Shown here one piece after another: positions 1-6,920 of a stretch of DNA of 20,912 nt. Each line of letters begins with the position of its first letter. The first letter of the stretch is position 1. The stretch lies in assembly GCA_038210415.1 (NCBI GenBank), contig JBBQWS010000054.1:1-20912 (forward strand), read 5' to 3'. The translations under genes were made by a program, and so were the position numbers. A model generated the notes under the pieces. The model made no database searches. It was not told the DNA's origin and saw only the letters and a list, made by a program, of their open reading frames with translations. This DNA comes from JBBQWS01 sp038210415. GTDB lineage: Bacteria > Actinomycetota > Actinomycetes > Prado026.

Positions 1-62
1 AGAAGGTGCCCGCCCCGGCGAAGAAGGTGCCCGCCCCGGCGAAGAAGGTGCCCGCCCCGGCG
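1..62 (+). repeat. 21-bp in-frame tandem repeat, about 3 copies
   Basis: The unit AAGAAGGTGCCCGCCCCGGCG encodes KKVPAPA. The first copy is cut by the window edge; complete copies occupy 21-41 and 42-62. The array probably continues upstream. Because 21 is a multiple of three, copy-number change would lengthen or shorten the basic tail without a frameshift. Confidence 0.93.
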
Positions 63-707
63 AAAAAGGTCAGCGCACCCGCCAAGAGCGCTCCGGCGAA
101 GAAGGCGCCCGCCCCGGCGAAGAAGGTCAGCGCACCCGCCAAGAGCGCTCCGGCGAAGAAGGCGCCCGCCCCGGCGAAGATTATTGCCCCTGCCGCGAAG
201 AAGGCCGCGGCGCCCGCGGTCAAGAAGGCGCCCGCGGCGCCGGTTCCGGCCGCGGTCAAGAAGGCGCCCGCGGCGCCGGTTCCGGCCGCGGTCAAGAAGG
301 CGCCCGCGAAGCCGACCAAGCTGGCGGTGCGGGCCGACGAGTCGCCCTGGACCGCGAAGGAGCTCGGCGTGGTCCGGGCCCAGCTCGACGCAGAGGCGCA
401 GCGCCTGCGCGCCGAGATCTCGTCGGCGGAGTCGGCGATCGCCGACCTGCTGCGCGACTCGGGCGAGGGCGCCGGAGACGACCAGGCCGACGCTGGTACC
501 AAGACTTTCGAGCGTGAGCACGAGATGTCGCTCGCCAACAACAGCCGCGAGATGCTCCAACAGGCCGAGCGCGCCTTGCGCCGGATCACCGACGGCAGCT
601 ATGGGATCTGCGAGTCCTGTGGCAACCCGATCGGCAAGGCGCGGCTTCAGGCCTTCCCGCGTGCGACCCTATGCATGTCATGCAAACAGAAGGAAGAGCG
701 CCGCTGA
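1..707 (+). CDS. TraR/DksA-family zinc-finger protein with histone-like basic N-terminal tail (5' end outside window)
   Basis: The reading frame is open at the left edge and the repeat pattern already runs through it. The GTG at 6 is therefore probably an internal valine, and the true start lies upstream. The visible product has two parts. The first, roughly 100 residues, is a low-complexity Lys/Ala/Pro/Val tail made of PAKK-type repeats. The second is a globular region (codons from about 324) with a helical coiled-coil-like stretch, EREHEMSLANNSREML, and a C4 zinc finger, CESCG...LCMSC, with CX2C-X17-CX2C spacing. That arrangement is typical of TraR/DksA proteins, which bind in the RNA polymerase secondary channel. 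The tail resembles the C-terminal tails of actinobacterial HU proteins, so nucleic-acid binding is a reasonable inference. The 3' end overlaps lspA by 37 bp, suggesting co-transcription. Family assignment is firm; direct regulation of transcription is not shown. Confidence 0.88.
   Translation, partial: KVPAPAKKVPAPAKKVPAPAKKVSAPAKSAPAKKAPAPAKKVSAPAKSAPAKKAPAPAKIIAPAAKKAAAPAVKKAPAAPVPAAVKKAPAAPVPAAVKKAPAKPTKLAVRADESPWTAKELGVVRAQLDAEAQRLRAEISSAESAIADLLRDSGEGAGDDQADAGTKTFEREHEMSLANNSREMLQQAERALRRITDGSYGICESCGNPIGKARLQAFPRATLCMSCKQKEERR
63..176 (+). repeat. 57-bp in-frame tandem duplication
   Basis: Positions 63-119 and 120-176 are identical except for one base in the first codon (AAA versus AAG, both lysine). 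Each copy encodes a 19-residue block of the form KKVSAPAKSAPAKKAPAPA. The near-identity at nucleotide level points to a recent duplication, or to homogenisation, rather than old divergence. Confidence 0.95.
216..308 (+). repeat. 36-bp in-frame tandem repeat, about 2.6 copies
   Basis: Copies at 216-251 and 252-287 are identical, followed by a partial third copy at 288-308. Each encodes AVKKAPAAPVPA. This is a third, separate repeat family within the same basic tail, so the tail has been built by several independent expansions. Confidence 0.95.
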
Positions 708-1294
708 GCGGCGACGACCCGTCCGATCGATCCAGCGATGCCGAGTTCTCGGCTGCGCCGACCCTGCCTCGCAAGCGGCTACGACTGCTCCTGCTCGTCG
801 CTTTCGGGGTCGTTCTGCTGGACCAGGTCAGCAAGTACGTCGTCGTCCGTGCGATGGCCGACCGCGAGCCGCTGAAGCTTCTGGGTGGGCTCCTCACGAT
901 CACGTACACGCGCAACGCGGGGGCCGCGTTCTCGCTGGGAACCGGGTTCACGTTCTTGTTCACCGGGGTCGCTGTTGCCGTGGTCGTGGTGATCCTTCGG
1001 ACCGCTCCTCGGCTTCGGTCGGTCGGCTGGGCGCTGGCTCTTGGCGCCCTCCTCGGCGGGGCCCTCGGCAACTTGATCGACCGGTTCTTCCGCTCGCCCG
1101 GCCCTGGGCGCGGGCACGTCGTCGACTGGATCCAGCTGCCGCACTTCGCGGTCTTCAACCTCGCCGACTCGGCGATCACCTGCTCGGCGGTGGGGATCGT
1201 GCTGCTGTCGCTGCTCGGCCACGAGCTGGACGGTCGACGATCGGCCAGGTCGGCGGACCACGGAATCGAACAGGAGCGTTCTCCCGGTGAGTGA
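671..1294 (+). CDS. lspA: Lipoprotein signal peptidase (signal peptidase II)
   Basis: LspA is the inner-membrane aspartyl protease that removes the signal peptide of diacylglyceryl-modified prolipoproteins. The 207-residue frame shows the family blocks in order: DQVSKYVV at about 51-58, the RNAGAAFSLG box at 81-90, GNLIDR with catalytic Asp137, and VFNLADSAI with catalytic Asp166. Four hydrophobic segments surround them. An N-terminal extension of about 35 polar residues precedes the first membrane helix, as in many actinobacterial LspAs. The start is uncertain: ATG 671 and ATG 680 are both in frame, and neither has a clear Shine-Dalgarno sequence. The gene overlaps the TraR-type gene upstream by 37 bp and the pseudouridine synthase gene downstream by 8 bp, so translation is probably coupled. 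Identity is certain; only the start is open. Confidence 0.95.
   Translation: MHVMQTEGRAPLSGDDPSDRSSDAEFSAAPTLPRKRLRLLLLVAFGVVLLDQVSKYVVVRAMADREPLKLLGGLLTITYTRNAGAAFSLGTGFTFLFTGVAVAVVVVILRTAPRLRSVGWALALGALLGGALGNLIDRFFRSPGPGRGHVVDWIQLPHFAVFNLADSAITCSAVGIVLLSLLGHELDGRRSARSADHGIEQERSPGE
1272..1276 (+). promoter_or_regulatory. Shine-Dalgarno site for the RluD-type gene
   Basis: AGGAG lies 10 bp before the GTG at 1287, inside the end of lspA. It supports GTG 1287 as the start rather than a later codon, and indicates independent ribosome entry despite the overlap. Confidence 0.65.
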
Positions 1295-2216
1295 CATCCG
1301 AGCACTACCCGTCCCGGAGGGTCTGGACGGCGAACGGCTCGATGCCGGGCTGGCCCGCCTCTTCGGTTTCTCCCGGACCAAGGCGGCCGAGCTCGCCGCG
1401 GGCGGCCTGGTCACCGTCGGTGGCGTCGCCGCCGGCAAGTCGGACCGCCTGCATGCGGGGGCCTGGCTCGAGGTGGAGATCCCGGCTCCGCCGGCACCGC
1501 CGACGGTCGTCGCCGAGGTCATCGACGGCTTGCGTGTCGTTCACGACGACGACCACATCGTTGTGGTCGACAAACCGGTCGGTATCGCCGCCCATCCGAG
1601 TCCGGGCTGGTCGGGGCCGACCGTGATCGGCGGCCTGGCCGGCGCGGGCTACCGCGTGTCCACCAGCGGGGCCGACGAGCGCCAAGGCATCGTCCACCGC
1701 CTCGATGTGGGCACCAGCGGGTTGATGGTGGTCGCGAAGTCGGAGCGGGCCTACACGCTGCTCAAACGCGCCTTCAAGGAGCGCACCGTCGACAAGCGCT
1801 ATCACGCGCTGGTGCAGGGCCATCCCGATCCGTTCATCGGCACGGTCGATGCGCCGATCGACCGGCACCCGCAGCATGCGTACAAGTGGGCGGTCGTCGA
1901 AGGCGGCAAGGCGAGCGTGACCCACTACGAGACGTTGGAGGCGTTGCGTGCCGCGAGCCTTCTCGAGGTCAGGCTGGAGACCGGGCGCACCCACCAGATC
2001 CGGGTGCACATGGCGGCGTTGCGGCACCCGTGCGTCGGCGACCTGACCTACGGGGCGGACCCGGTGCTCGCGCGCCGGCTCCAGCTGACCCGGCAGTGGC
2101 TGCACGCGGTCCGGCTCGGTTTCGAGCACCCGGACAGCGGCGAGTGGGTCGAGTTCGAGGCGGCTTACCCCGCGGACCTGAGGGAGGCTTTGGCGATCCT
2201 GCGGGACGAGGCGTGA
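1287..2216 (+). CDS. rluD: RluA/RluD-family 23S rRNA pseudouridine synthase
   Basis: This 309-residue protein has the standard RluA-family layout. An N-terminal S4 RNA-binding domain (about residues 14-64, containing LDAGLARLFGFSRTKAAEL) is followed by the catalytic domain. The signature GIVHRLDVGTSGLMVVAK carries the nucleophilic aspartate, Asp140. The late motif GRTHQIRVHMAALRHP, followed by GDLTYG, is also intact. Known members isomerise specific uridines in rRNA; RluD itself modifies the helix 69 loop of 23S rRNA. The RluD assignment rests on the S4 domain, length and position behind lspA, but RluA or RluC specificity cannot be excluded from sequence alone. GTG 1287 is the start, overlapping lspA by 8 bp. 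The stop overlaps the next gene in a GTGA tetranucleotide. Confidence 0.92.
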   Translation: MSDIRALPVPEGLDGERLDAGLARLFGFSRTKAAELAAGGLVTVGGVAAGKSDRLHAGAWLEVEIPAPPAPPTVVAEVIDGLRVVHDDDHIVVVDKPVGIAAHPSPGWSGPTVIGGLAGAGYRVSTSGADERQGIVHRLDVGTSGLMVVAKSERAYTLLKRAFKERTVDKRYHALVQGHPDPFIGTVDAPIDRHPQHAYKWAVVEGGKASVTHYETLEALRAASLLEVRLETGRTHQIRVHMAALRHPCVGDLTYGADPVLARRLQLTRQWLHAVRLGFEHPDSGEWVEFEAAYPADLREALAILRDEA

Positions 2217-2677
2217 CCGAGCCCGTCGTTCGGCTCGTGGTCGGCCAGGGCGACCTGGACGCGGCGTTCTGGGTCCGGCATGCGGTCTTCGTCGACGAGC
2301 AGGGCGTTCCGGTCGAGCTGGAGCGCGACGAGCGCGACGCGGCGGCGGATCACCTGGTGGCGGTCCTGGACGGCGTGGTCGTCGGGGCGGTCCGGCTCGT
2401 CTTCGAGCCGCCCGGCTTCGAGGGTCTCGACGTGGCGTACGGGCCGGTGGCCCACCTCGGCCGGTTGGCTGTCCGGGCCGCTGCCCGTGGTCACGGGATC
2501 GGTGCCTTGCTGGTGCAGGCAGTGGAGGACCGGGCCCGGGTCCGCGGGCTCCGTGTCATCTACCTCGGCGCGCAGACGCACGCGCAGGGGTTCTACGAAC
2601 GACTCGGCTATGCAGCGTTCGGCGCCGAGTTCGACGATGCCGGACTGCCGCACCGGCACATGCTCCGCTCGCTGTGA
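2213..2677 (+). CDS. GNAT-family N-acetyltransferase
   Basis: The frame is open far upstream, but the sensible start is GTG 2213, which shares a GTGA overlap with the preceding stop and gives 154 residues, normal for a single GNAT domain. The N-terminal block VRHAVFVDEQGVPVELERD resembles the start of the ElaA/YjcF-like GNAT group. The acetyl-CoA pyrophosphate-binding motif A is HLGRLAV...ARGHGIGALL (about 81-100), with the RGHGIG loop. A late block, AQGFYERLGYAAFG, is typical of motif B. The protein should transfer an acyl group from CoA to an amine; the substrate cannot be predicted. It is probably translated coupled to the pseudouridine synthase and ends just before a palindrome that may stop transcription. 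Confidence 0.85.
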   Translation: MTEPVVRLVVGQGDLDAAFWVRHAVFVDEQGVPVELERDERDAAADHLVAVLDGVVVGAVRLVFEPPGFEGLDVAYGPVAHLGRLAVRAAARGHGIGALLVQAVEDRARVRGLRVIYLGAQTHAQGFYERLGYAAFGAEFDDAGLPHRHMLRSL

Positions 2678-2691
2678 CAGGGTCGGGTCGT

Positions 2692-2711
2692 CTGGCGCCC
2701 TAGGGCGCCAG
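2692..2711. terminator. Perfect 20-bp palindrome between convergent genes, possible bidirectional terminator
   Basis: CTGGCGCCCTAGGGCGCCAG is its own reverse complement. It can fold as an 8-bp GC-rich stem with a CTAG loop on either strand. It begins 15 bp after the GNAT stop and contains the stop codon (TAG) of the convergent secreted-protein gene. There is no T tract, so it would be an atypical terminator. A protein-binding site is the alternative. Confidence 0.5.
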
Positions 2712-5700
2712 GGTGATGGTCGAGGTGGGCCAGGTGAGCTGGACCTTGCCGACCGAGTCGATCGCGCGCGCCGACACCTTCCAGGTGCCGGACGGCAACG
2801 CCACGGTCGTGTAGTTCCAGTTCGTGAACGTGCCACCCGGGTTCGTGATGAACACCGTGACCCAGGCCGGCTTGCCCACGGTTCCGTCGGACTTGATCCC
2901 TGAGGTCCCGGCGAGGTTGGTGACGTAGAGCTGGACGGTGCGCACGCCCACGTCGTCGAAGGCCCGGCCGGCGGCGAGGATCTTGTTGCCCGTGCCGGTC
3001 ACGATCGCCCCGTCGACCGGGCTGTTGAGCTCGATCGTCGGGTCGGCATCGCCCGGGTAGACCCGGTAGGTGGTCTGCGAGCCGCTGGCGGTGGAGTCGA
3101 CGTTGCCGTCCGTGCCGACTGCGATGGCGTCGACCTGGTAGGCGCCACTGACCGGGACGTTGACGGTGGCGGTCCAGCCAGAGCTGGCCGCACCGGGGCT
3201 CGCCATGCTGGCGGGCAGGTAGGCAGGCTGCAGGCCGGTGCTGCCGTCGGGCTGGAGGTACCAGCCGAGGACGGTGTTCTGGACGACCAGCTGAACGCTG
3301 GCGACGCCAGGCGCGTACGACGCGCTGCCGGCTACCGAGACGGCCAGGGCCGGCCAGCGGATGTCCGGGGACGTCGTCAACGTGGTGGCGGGTTCGGCCG
3401 TCGCTCCGGCGGGCCAGACGAACGACGTCACCGACGGACGCGCAGCGTTGGGCGTGATCACGCCCGCGGAGTCCTCGGCGTAGGCCTGGATGACGTACGT
3501 GCCGTAGGGCAGGCCCGCGACGTCGATGCTCCAGCTGGTGCTCGCGGAGCCCGGTGCGGTCAAGGTGGCCGGTCGCCACGAGGCGGGGCCGAAGGTGCCG
3601 GCGATCTGCGGGCCGCGGCCGAACCGCTTGTCGGCCACCCGGACGAGAACGCGCGAGACACCCGTGTTGTCGGACGCCGTACCCGTGACGGTGAAGCTGG
3701 CGGGGGCGGTGGTTCCCGTCGTCGGGCTGCTGATCGTCGCCGTCGGCGGGGCGTTGGTCGGCGCCATCGTGAAGCTTCGGCTGACCCCGCGTGGGTCGGC
3801 AGCGCCCTTGGTGTCCGCCGGCACCGCCATCGCGTTGTAATCACCGTTGGGGAGGGCGATCGTGTACGACCAGGTGGTGGTCACGGCCCCCGGGTTGGCG
3901 AGCACCGCGGCGTACGAGGTGAAGTCGCCCAACGAGCCGTCCGCGGTGACGAAGCCGGCGAAGGTGACGTTGCGGAAGCTGAGCGCCACGGCGGCCACGC
4001 CGTCGGGGTCGGTGGCGGTGCCGGTGACCGTGACCGTGTTGCCGGTGAAGTCCTGCTGCCCGCTCAGCGGGTAGGTCCAGGACAGTGCGGGCGGGCTGTC
4101 GGTCGAGTCGTTCATGAAGACCGGCACCTGCTGCTTGACCGTCTCGTCGGCACCGGCCACGTCGAAGGTCTTCACGTACAGCATGTAGTCGCCGAAGTTG
4201 GCCAGCGTGGCAGGCAGGGACCAGGTGGTGGTCGTTGCCCCCGGGCTGTTGACCGTGGCCGCGAAGGCGTAGAAGGACCCGAACGTGCCGTCGGTGTGCT
4301 GCCAGGTGCCGTCACTCACACGCTTGATCTCGACCTGGACCTTCTTCACGCCGTTCGGCGCAGTCGCCGTGCCGAGGATCGGGACGGAGCCGACCTCGAG
4401 GTTCGCGCCGACGGGCGGTGCCGTGATGGCGCTGTGGCCCCGGCTGGTGTCGTACGGGGCGCCGTAGAGGTTGGCCATGCCGTGCCGCCCGGTCGAGTCG
4501 CCGTCGACGTGCATCCCGTCGTGCCCGATGAGCAGCTTGCTGCCGACCACCTTGAGTGCGGTGACGCCGTGCTGGCCGTCAGCGCTGCTCCACCAGTTGA
4601 GCGCTTTGCCCGTGGTGGGGTCGAGCGCGTCGATCTGCTGTCGGTAGACGACCTGGGTGCCGAGCACCCGGGCGCCACCAGCCGGTCCCCACCCGTAGTT
4701 GACGGCCGGGTCGCCGGGGTAAGGGTCGGTCGAGCCCTGGGCCTCGGTGTAGCGGAAGTGGCCGCCGACGTAGACGGTGCCGTTCGGGTCGACGTCGATG
4801 GAGTACGAGCTGTCGAACTGCCGGGTGACCCAGGTGGGGCTCACCGGGCTGGGTCCCGAGAGGTCGAACCGCTGTACGGAGTCGTTGGTCGGGACGCGGT
4901 CGCCGCCGGTATTGCTGGTCACGAACCAGGTGCCGGACGGACCCCAGGCCGCGTCGGTGACGCGGACCGCGCCGCCGCTGTTGACCAGGTTGTCCTTCCA
5001 GAGCGTGGTGTACCACGGGTCGACGGTCGCGGTCGGGCCGCTGATGTCGACGATCGCGATGCCGTACCGCTCCTGGCCGGCGAGCTGCATCGAGGTGTGC
5101 GCCACGAGGAGCTTGGTGCCGTCGGGGGAGACCTTCAGCGCGTGGACGCCGGTGAACCCGCCGGTGCCGGCGACGCCGGTCAGCGCGAGGTTGAAGGCGT
5201 CGGTGGGCTTGCCGGTGACCGCGCTGACCTCGGCGAGCCCGGTGCGGACCTTGCCGCGGATCTTGGCGAACTGGCCGCCGACGAAGAGCCGGGAGCCGAG
5301 CAGCGACAGCGCCTGCACCCGGTTGTCGCTGGTGCCGTCGAACGCGGTGTCGCGGCTGCCGTCGGCCTTGACCCGGACCAGTCGCTGGCCGGTCGTGCCG
5401 TTGACCATGGTGAACGCACCGCCGACGAACACCCCGGAGCCGTCGGGGCTGCCCACGAGGGCGTCGACCTCACCGTTGACGACCGGCCGGAAGCCGGCGT
5501 TGAAGGTGCCGGTGGCCAGGTCGTAGGCGAACAGCCGAGGCTGGGTGACCACGGTGCCGCCGGGCAGGGTGAGCGTCGTGAAGGTGCCGCCGACGACGAT
5601 CTGGGTGCCCATCTGCGCGAAGGTCAGCACCGCGCCGTCGTTGATGGTCGGCAGGCCCGCCGGTGCGGCTGCGGTCGCGCTCGGCGCGAGCCCAAGGCCG

Positions 5701-5804
5701 AGGCCGGTGAGCGCGAGGCTTCCGCCGAGGAGCGCAACGAGCGGGCGGCGCAGGGCACGCAGGGGCAGGGCACGCAGGGGCAGAGCAGCCGAGGAGAGAC
5801 GCAT
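2700..5804 (-). CDS. Large secreted protein: VGGxF-repeat (propeller-like) domain plus five Ig-like modules
   Basis: This 1034-residue protein starts with an Arg-rich n-region, a hydrophobic stretch (about 21-40) and APSATAAAPAG, a likely signal peptidase I site near 45-47. Residues about 50-450 contain spaced VGGxF motifs: VVGGTF (70), FVGGAF (126), FVGGQF (174), YVGGHF (345). These resemble delta-60/propeller-type repeats. From about 463 to the end are five related modules of about 105-115 residues (near 463, 571, 685, 809 and 921). Each has a GTA..GV start, then a DGxxG segment, a PG-x4-5-W segment and a G-[DTA]-Y/W strand, consistent with Ig-like/FnIII-like beta sandwiches. I see no catalytic motif, membrane anchor, LPXTG or lipobox, so a secreted binding or surface-associated role is an inference. 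ATG 5804 fits a leaderless promoter directly upstream. Confidence 0.85.
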   Translation of the reverse strand: MRLSSAALPLRALPLRALRRPLVALLGGSLALTGLGLGLAPSATAAAPAGLPTINDGAVLTFAQMGTQIVVGGTFTTLTLPGGTVVTQPRLFAYDLATGTFNAGFRPVVNGEVDALVGSPDGSGVFVGGAFTMVNGTTGQRLVRVKADGSRDTAFDGTSDNRVQALSLLGSRLFVGGQFAKIRGKVRTGLAEVSAVTGKPTDAFNLALTGVAGTGGFTGVHALKVSPDGTKLLVAHTSMQLAGQERYGIAIVDISGPTATVDPWYTTLWKDNLVNSGGAVRVTDAAWGPSGTWFVTSNTGGDRVPTNDSVQRFDLSGPSPVSPTWVTRQFDSSYSIDVDPNGTVYVGGHFRYTEAQGSTDPYPGDPAVNYGWGPAGGARVLGTQVVYRQQIDALDPTTGKALNWWSSADGQHGVTALKVVGSKLLIGHDGMHVDGDSTGRHGMANLYGAPYDTSRGHSAITAPPVGANLEVGSVPILGTATAPNGVKKVQVEIKRVSDGTWQHTDGTFGSFYAFAATVNSPGATTTTWSLPATLANFGDYMLYVKTFDVAGADETVKQQVPVFMNDSTDSPPALSWTYPLSGQQDFTGNTVTVTGTATDPDGVAAVALSFRNVTFAGFVTADGSLGDFTSYAAVLANPGAVTTTWSYTIALPNGDYNAMAVPADTKGAADPRGVSRSFTMAPTNAPPTATISSPTTGTTAPASFTVTGTASDNTGVSRVLVRVADKRFGRGPQIAGTFGPASWRPATLTAPGSASTSWSIDVAGLPYGTYVIQAYAEDSAGVITPNAARPSVTSFVWPAGATAEPATTLTTSPDIRWPALAVSVAGSASYAPGVASVQLVVQNTVLGWYLQPDGSTGLQPAYLPASMASPGAASSGWTATVNVPVSGAYQVDAIAVGTDGNVDSTASGSQTTYRVYPGDADPTIELNSPVDGAIVTGTGNKILAAGRAFDDVGVRTVQLYVTNLAGTSGIKSDGTVGKPAWVTVFITNPGGTFTNWNYTTVALPSGTWKVSARAIDSVGKVQLTWPTSTITLAP
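5751..5783 (-). repeat. 15-bp tandem duplication in the signal-peptide region
   Basis: The stretch has a 15-bp period over about 2.2 copies. On the coding strand it encodes LPLRA twice (residues 8-17), at the start of the secreted protein's signal peptide. The duplication is in frame and lengthens the positively charged n-region. Confidence 0.85.
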
Positions 5805-5816
5805 GCGTCAAGGGTA
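5805..5816 (-). promoter_or_regulatory. Leaderless -10 promoter of the secreted-protein gene
   Basis: On the minus strand TACCCT (5816-5811) is followed by exactly six bases and then ATG 5804. This fits a TANNNT -10 element with transcription starting at the A of the start codon. No Shine-Dalgarno sequence precedes the ATG. Together with the AKR start at 5934 this leaves a 129-bp divergent region, in which I found no convincing promoter for the reductase. Confidence 0.6.
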
Positions 5817-5933
5817 AGCCGCGGGGCCGACAGGTCCCAGCCGCGCGGGCAGGGTCGAACCGAACGACCCCTCACCCTGGCCGAACAGATGACGCCTGGG
5901 GAATGACTGCGGCGGGCCGGGGCTTGACCCCTC

Positions 5934-6824
5934 ATGACCTCAGCCCCCTCCTCCTCCCGCTCCGCTGCGCCCGGTCCCGCGGCAGCAAGCGGTCAGTTCG
6001 TGCTCGGCGGCGACCTCCCGGTCACCCGGCTGGGCTTCGGCGCTATGCGGATCACCGGCCCCGGCATCTGGGGCGACCCGCCCGACCGCGACCAGGCGAT
6101 CGCCGTGCTGCGCCGAGCCGTCGAGCTGGGCGTCGACTTCATCGACACGGCCGACTCGTACGGGCCCGCGGTGTCCGAGGAGCTGATCCGCGAGGCTCTC
6201 CACCCGTACGACGGGGTCACGATCGCTACCAAGGGCGGGTTGACCCGGCAGGGGCCGGACCGCTGGCTCCCGGTGGGCCTGCCGGAGTACCTCATCCAGG
6301 CCTGCGAGCTCAGCCTGCGCCGGCTGGGCGTAGAGACGATCGACCTGTACCAGCTGCACCGGATCGACGCCCGGGTGCCGCTGGCGGACCAGCTGGGCGC
6401 GCTCGCCGAGCTGCAGCAGGCCGGCAAGGTCCGGCACATCGGACTCTCCGAGGTGACCGTCGACGAGATCGTGGCCGCCCGCGCGATCGTCGACGTCGTC
6501 TCGGTGCAGAACCTCTACAACCTGACCAACCGGCAGTCCGAGGCCGTCCTCGACTACTGCACGGCCGAGGGCATCGGCTTCATCCCGTGGTTCCCGATCG
6601 CCACGGGGGAGCTGGCGCGCCCGGGCAGCCCGCTCGACGCGATGGTCGTCGAGACGGGGCACAGCCCGGCCCAGCTCGCCCTGGCCTGGCTGCTGCGGCG
6701 CTCGCCGGTCGTGCTGCCGATCCCGGGCACCGGGTCGGTGTCCCACCTGGAGGAGAACGTCGGCGCCGCCGGGGTCACGCTGACCGACGACCAGTTCGCG
6801 ACGCTGTCGGCCCTCGCGGTCTGA
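5934..6824 (+). CDS. Aldo/keto reductase, PdxI (YdbC)-like
   Basis: This 296-residue NADPH-dependent oxidoreductase has the AKR (beta/alpha)8 motifs. These are GFGAMRITGPGIWG (35-48), FIDTADSYG with Asp71 and Tyr76, IATKGG with Lys100, and LYQLHRID with His142, so the catalytic Asp-Tyr-Lys-His tetrad is present. The block SVQNLYNLTNRQ and the cofactor-binding PIPGTGSVSHLEEN follow in their normal places. The overall wording (GAMRITGPGIWG, RRSPVVLPIPGTGSV) strongly recalls E. coli YdbC/PdxI, a pyridoxal reductase of vitamin B6 salvage, but the substrate here is unproven. The first 20 or so residues are Ser/Ala/Pro-rich and unlike the family; GTG 6000 is an alternative start that would remove them. 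Upstream is a divergent secreted-protein gene; downstream is dnaE after 96 bp. Confidence 0.9.
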   Translation: MTSAPSSSRSAAPGPAAASGQFVLGGDLPVTRLGFGAMRITGPGIWGDPPDRDQAIAVLRRAVELGVDFIDTADSYGPAVSEELIREALHPYDGVTIATKGGLTRQGPDRWLPVGLPEYLIQACELSLRRLGVETIDLYQLHRIDARVPLADQLGALAELQQAGKVRHIGLSEVTVDEIVAARAIVDVVSVQNLYNLTNRQSEAVLDYCTAEGIGFIPWFPIATGELARPGSPLDAMVVETGHSPAQLALAWLLRRSPVVLPIPGTGSVSHLEENVGAAGVTLTDDQFATLSALAV

Positions 6825-6876
6825 CGTTTCACCGCCCTCCTCGGTCGCGTCGGCGAGTCGCTGTCGGCTCCGCGGT

Positions 6877-6882
6877 TAGAGT
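6877..6882 (+). promoter_or_regulatory. Possible -10 element for dnaE
   Basis: TAGAGT matches the actinobacterial TANNNT -10 pattern and lies 38 bp before the dnaE ATG in the 96-bp gap after the reductase gene. It would give a short leader of about 32 bases that contains the ribosome-binding site. No TTGAC-like -35 is visible at the right distance, so this is tentative. Confidence 0.35.
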
Positions 6883-6903
6883 CTGCGTTACCGCGACGGA
6901 CCA

Positions 6904-6910
6904 GGGAGGG
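6904..6910 (+). promoter_or_regulatory. Ribosome-binding site of dnaE
   Basis: GGGAGGG lies 10 bp before ATG 6921 and fixes that codon as the dnaE start. Confidence 0.7.
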
Positions 6911-6920
6911 CAACGCGTTC

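Noticed and set aside
6..8. GTG at 6 as the start of the TraR-type gene
   Set aside because: The repeat pattern and reading frame already exist to the left of it; the window simply cuts the gene.
1..308. Repeats that might be read as a CRISPR array or a satellite
   Set aside because: They are directly adjacent, in-frame codon repeats with no spacers, and they translate into a coherent basic tail joined to a zinc-finger domain.
1886..2212. A longer N-terminus for the GNAT protein
   Set aside because: The extension overlaps most of the pseudouridine synthase gene and is Arg/Gly/Pro-rich shadow sequence. GTG 2213 gives a normal domain.
4296..5906. A 536-codon open frame antisense to the secreted-protein gene
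   Set aside because: The composition is low-complexity, with no start signal or family motif. The minus-strand frame has a signal peptide and modular repeats, so this is a shadow.
5805..5933. A promoter or Shine-Dalgarno site for the aldo/keto reductase in the divergent gap
   Set aside because: I found no TANNNT or SD-like element at a sensible distance from ATG 5934 or GTG 6000, so none is called.
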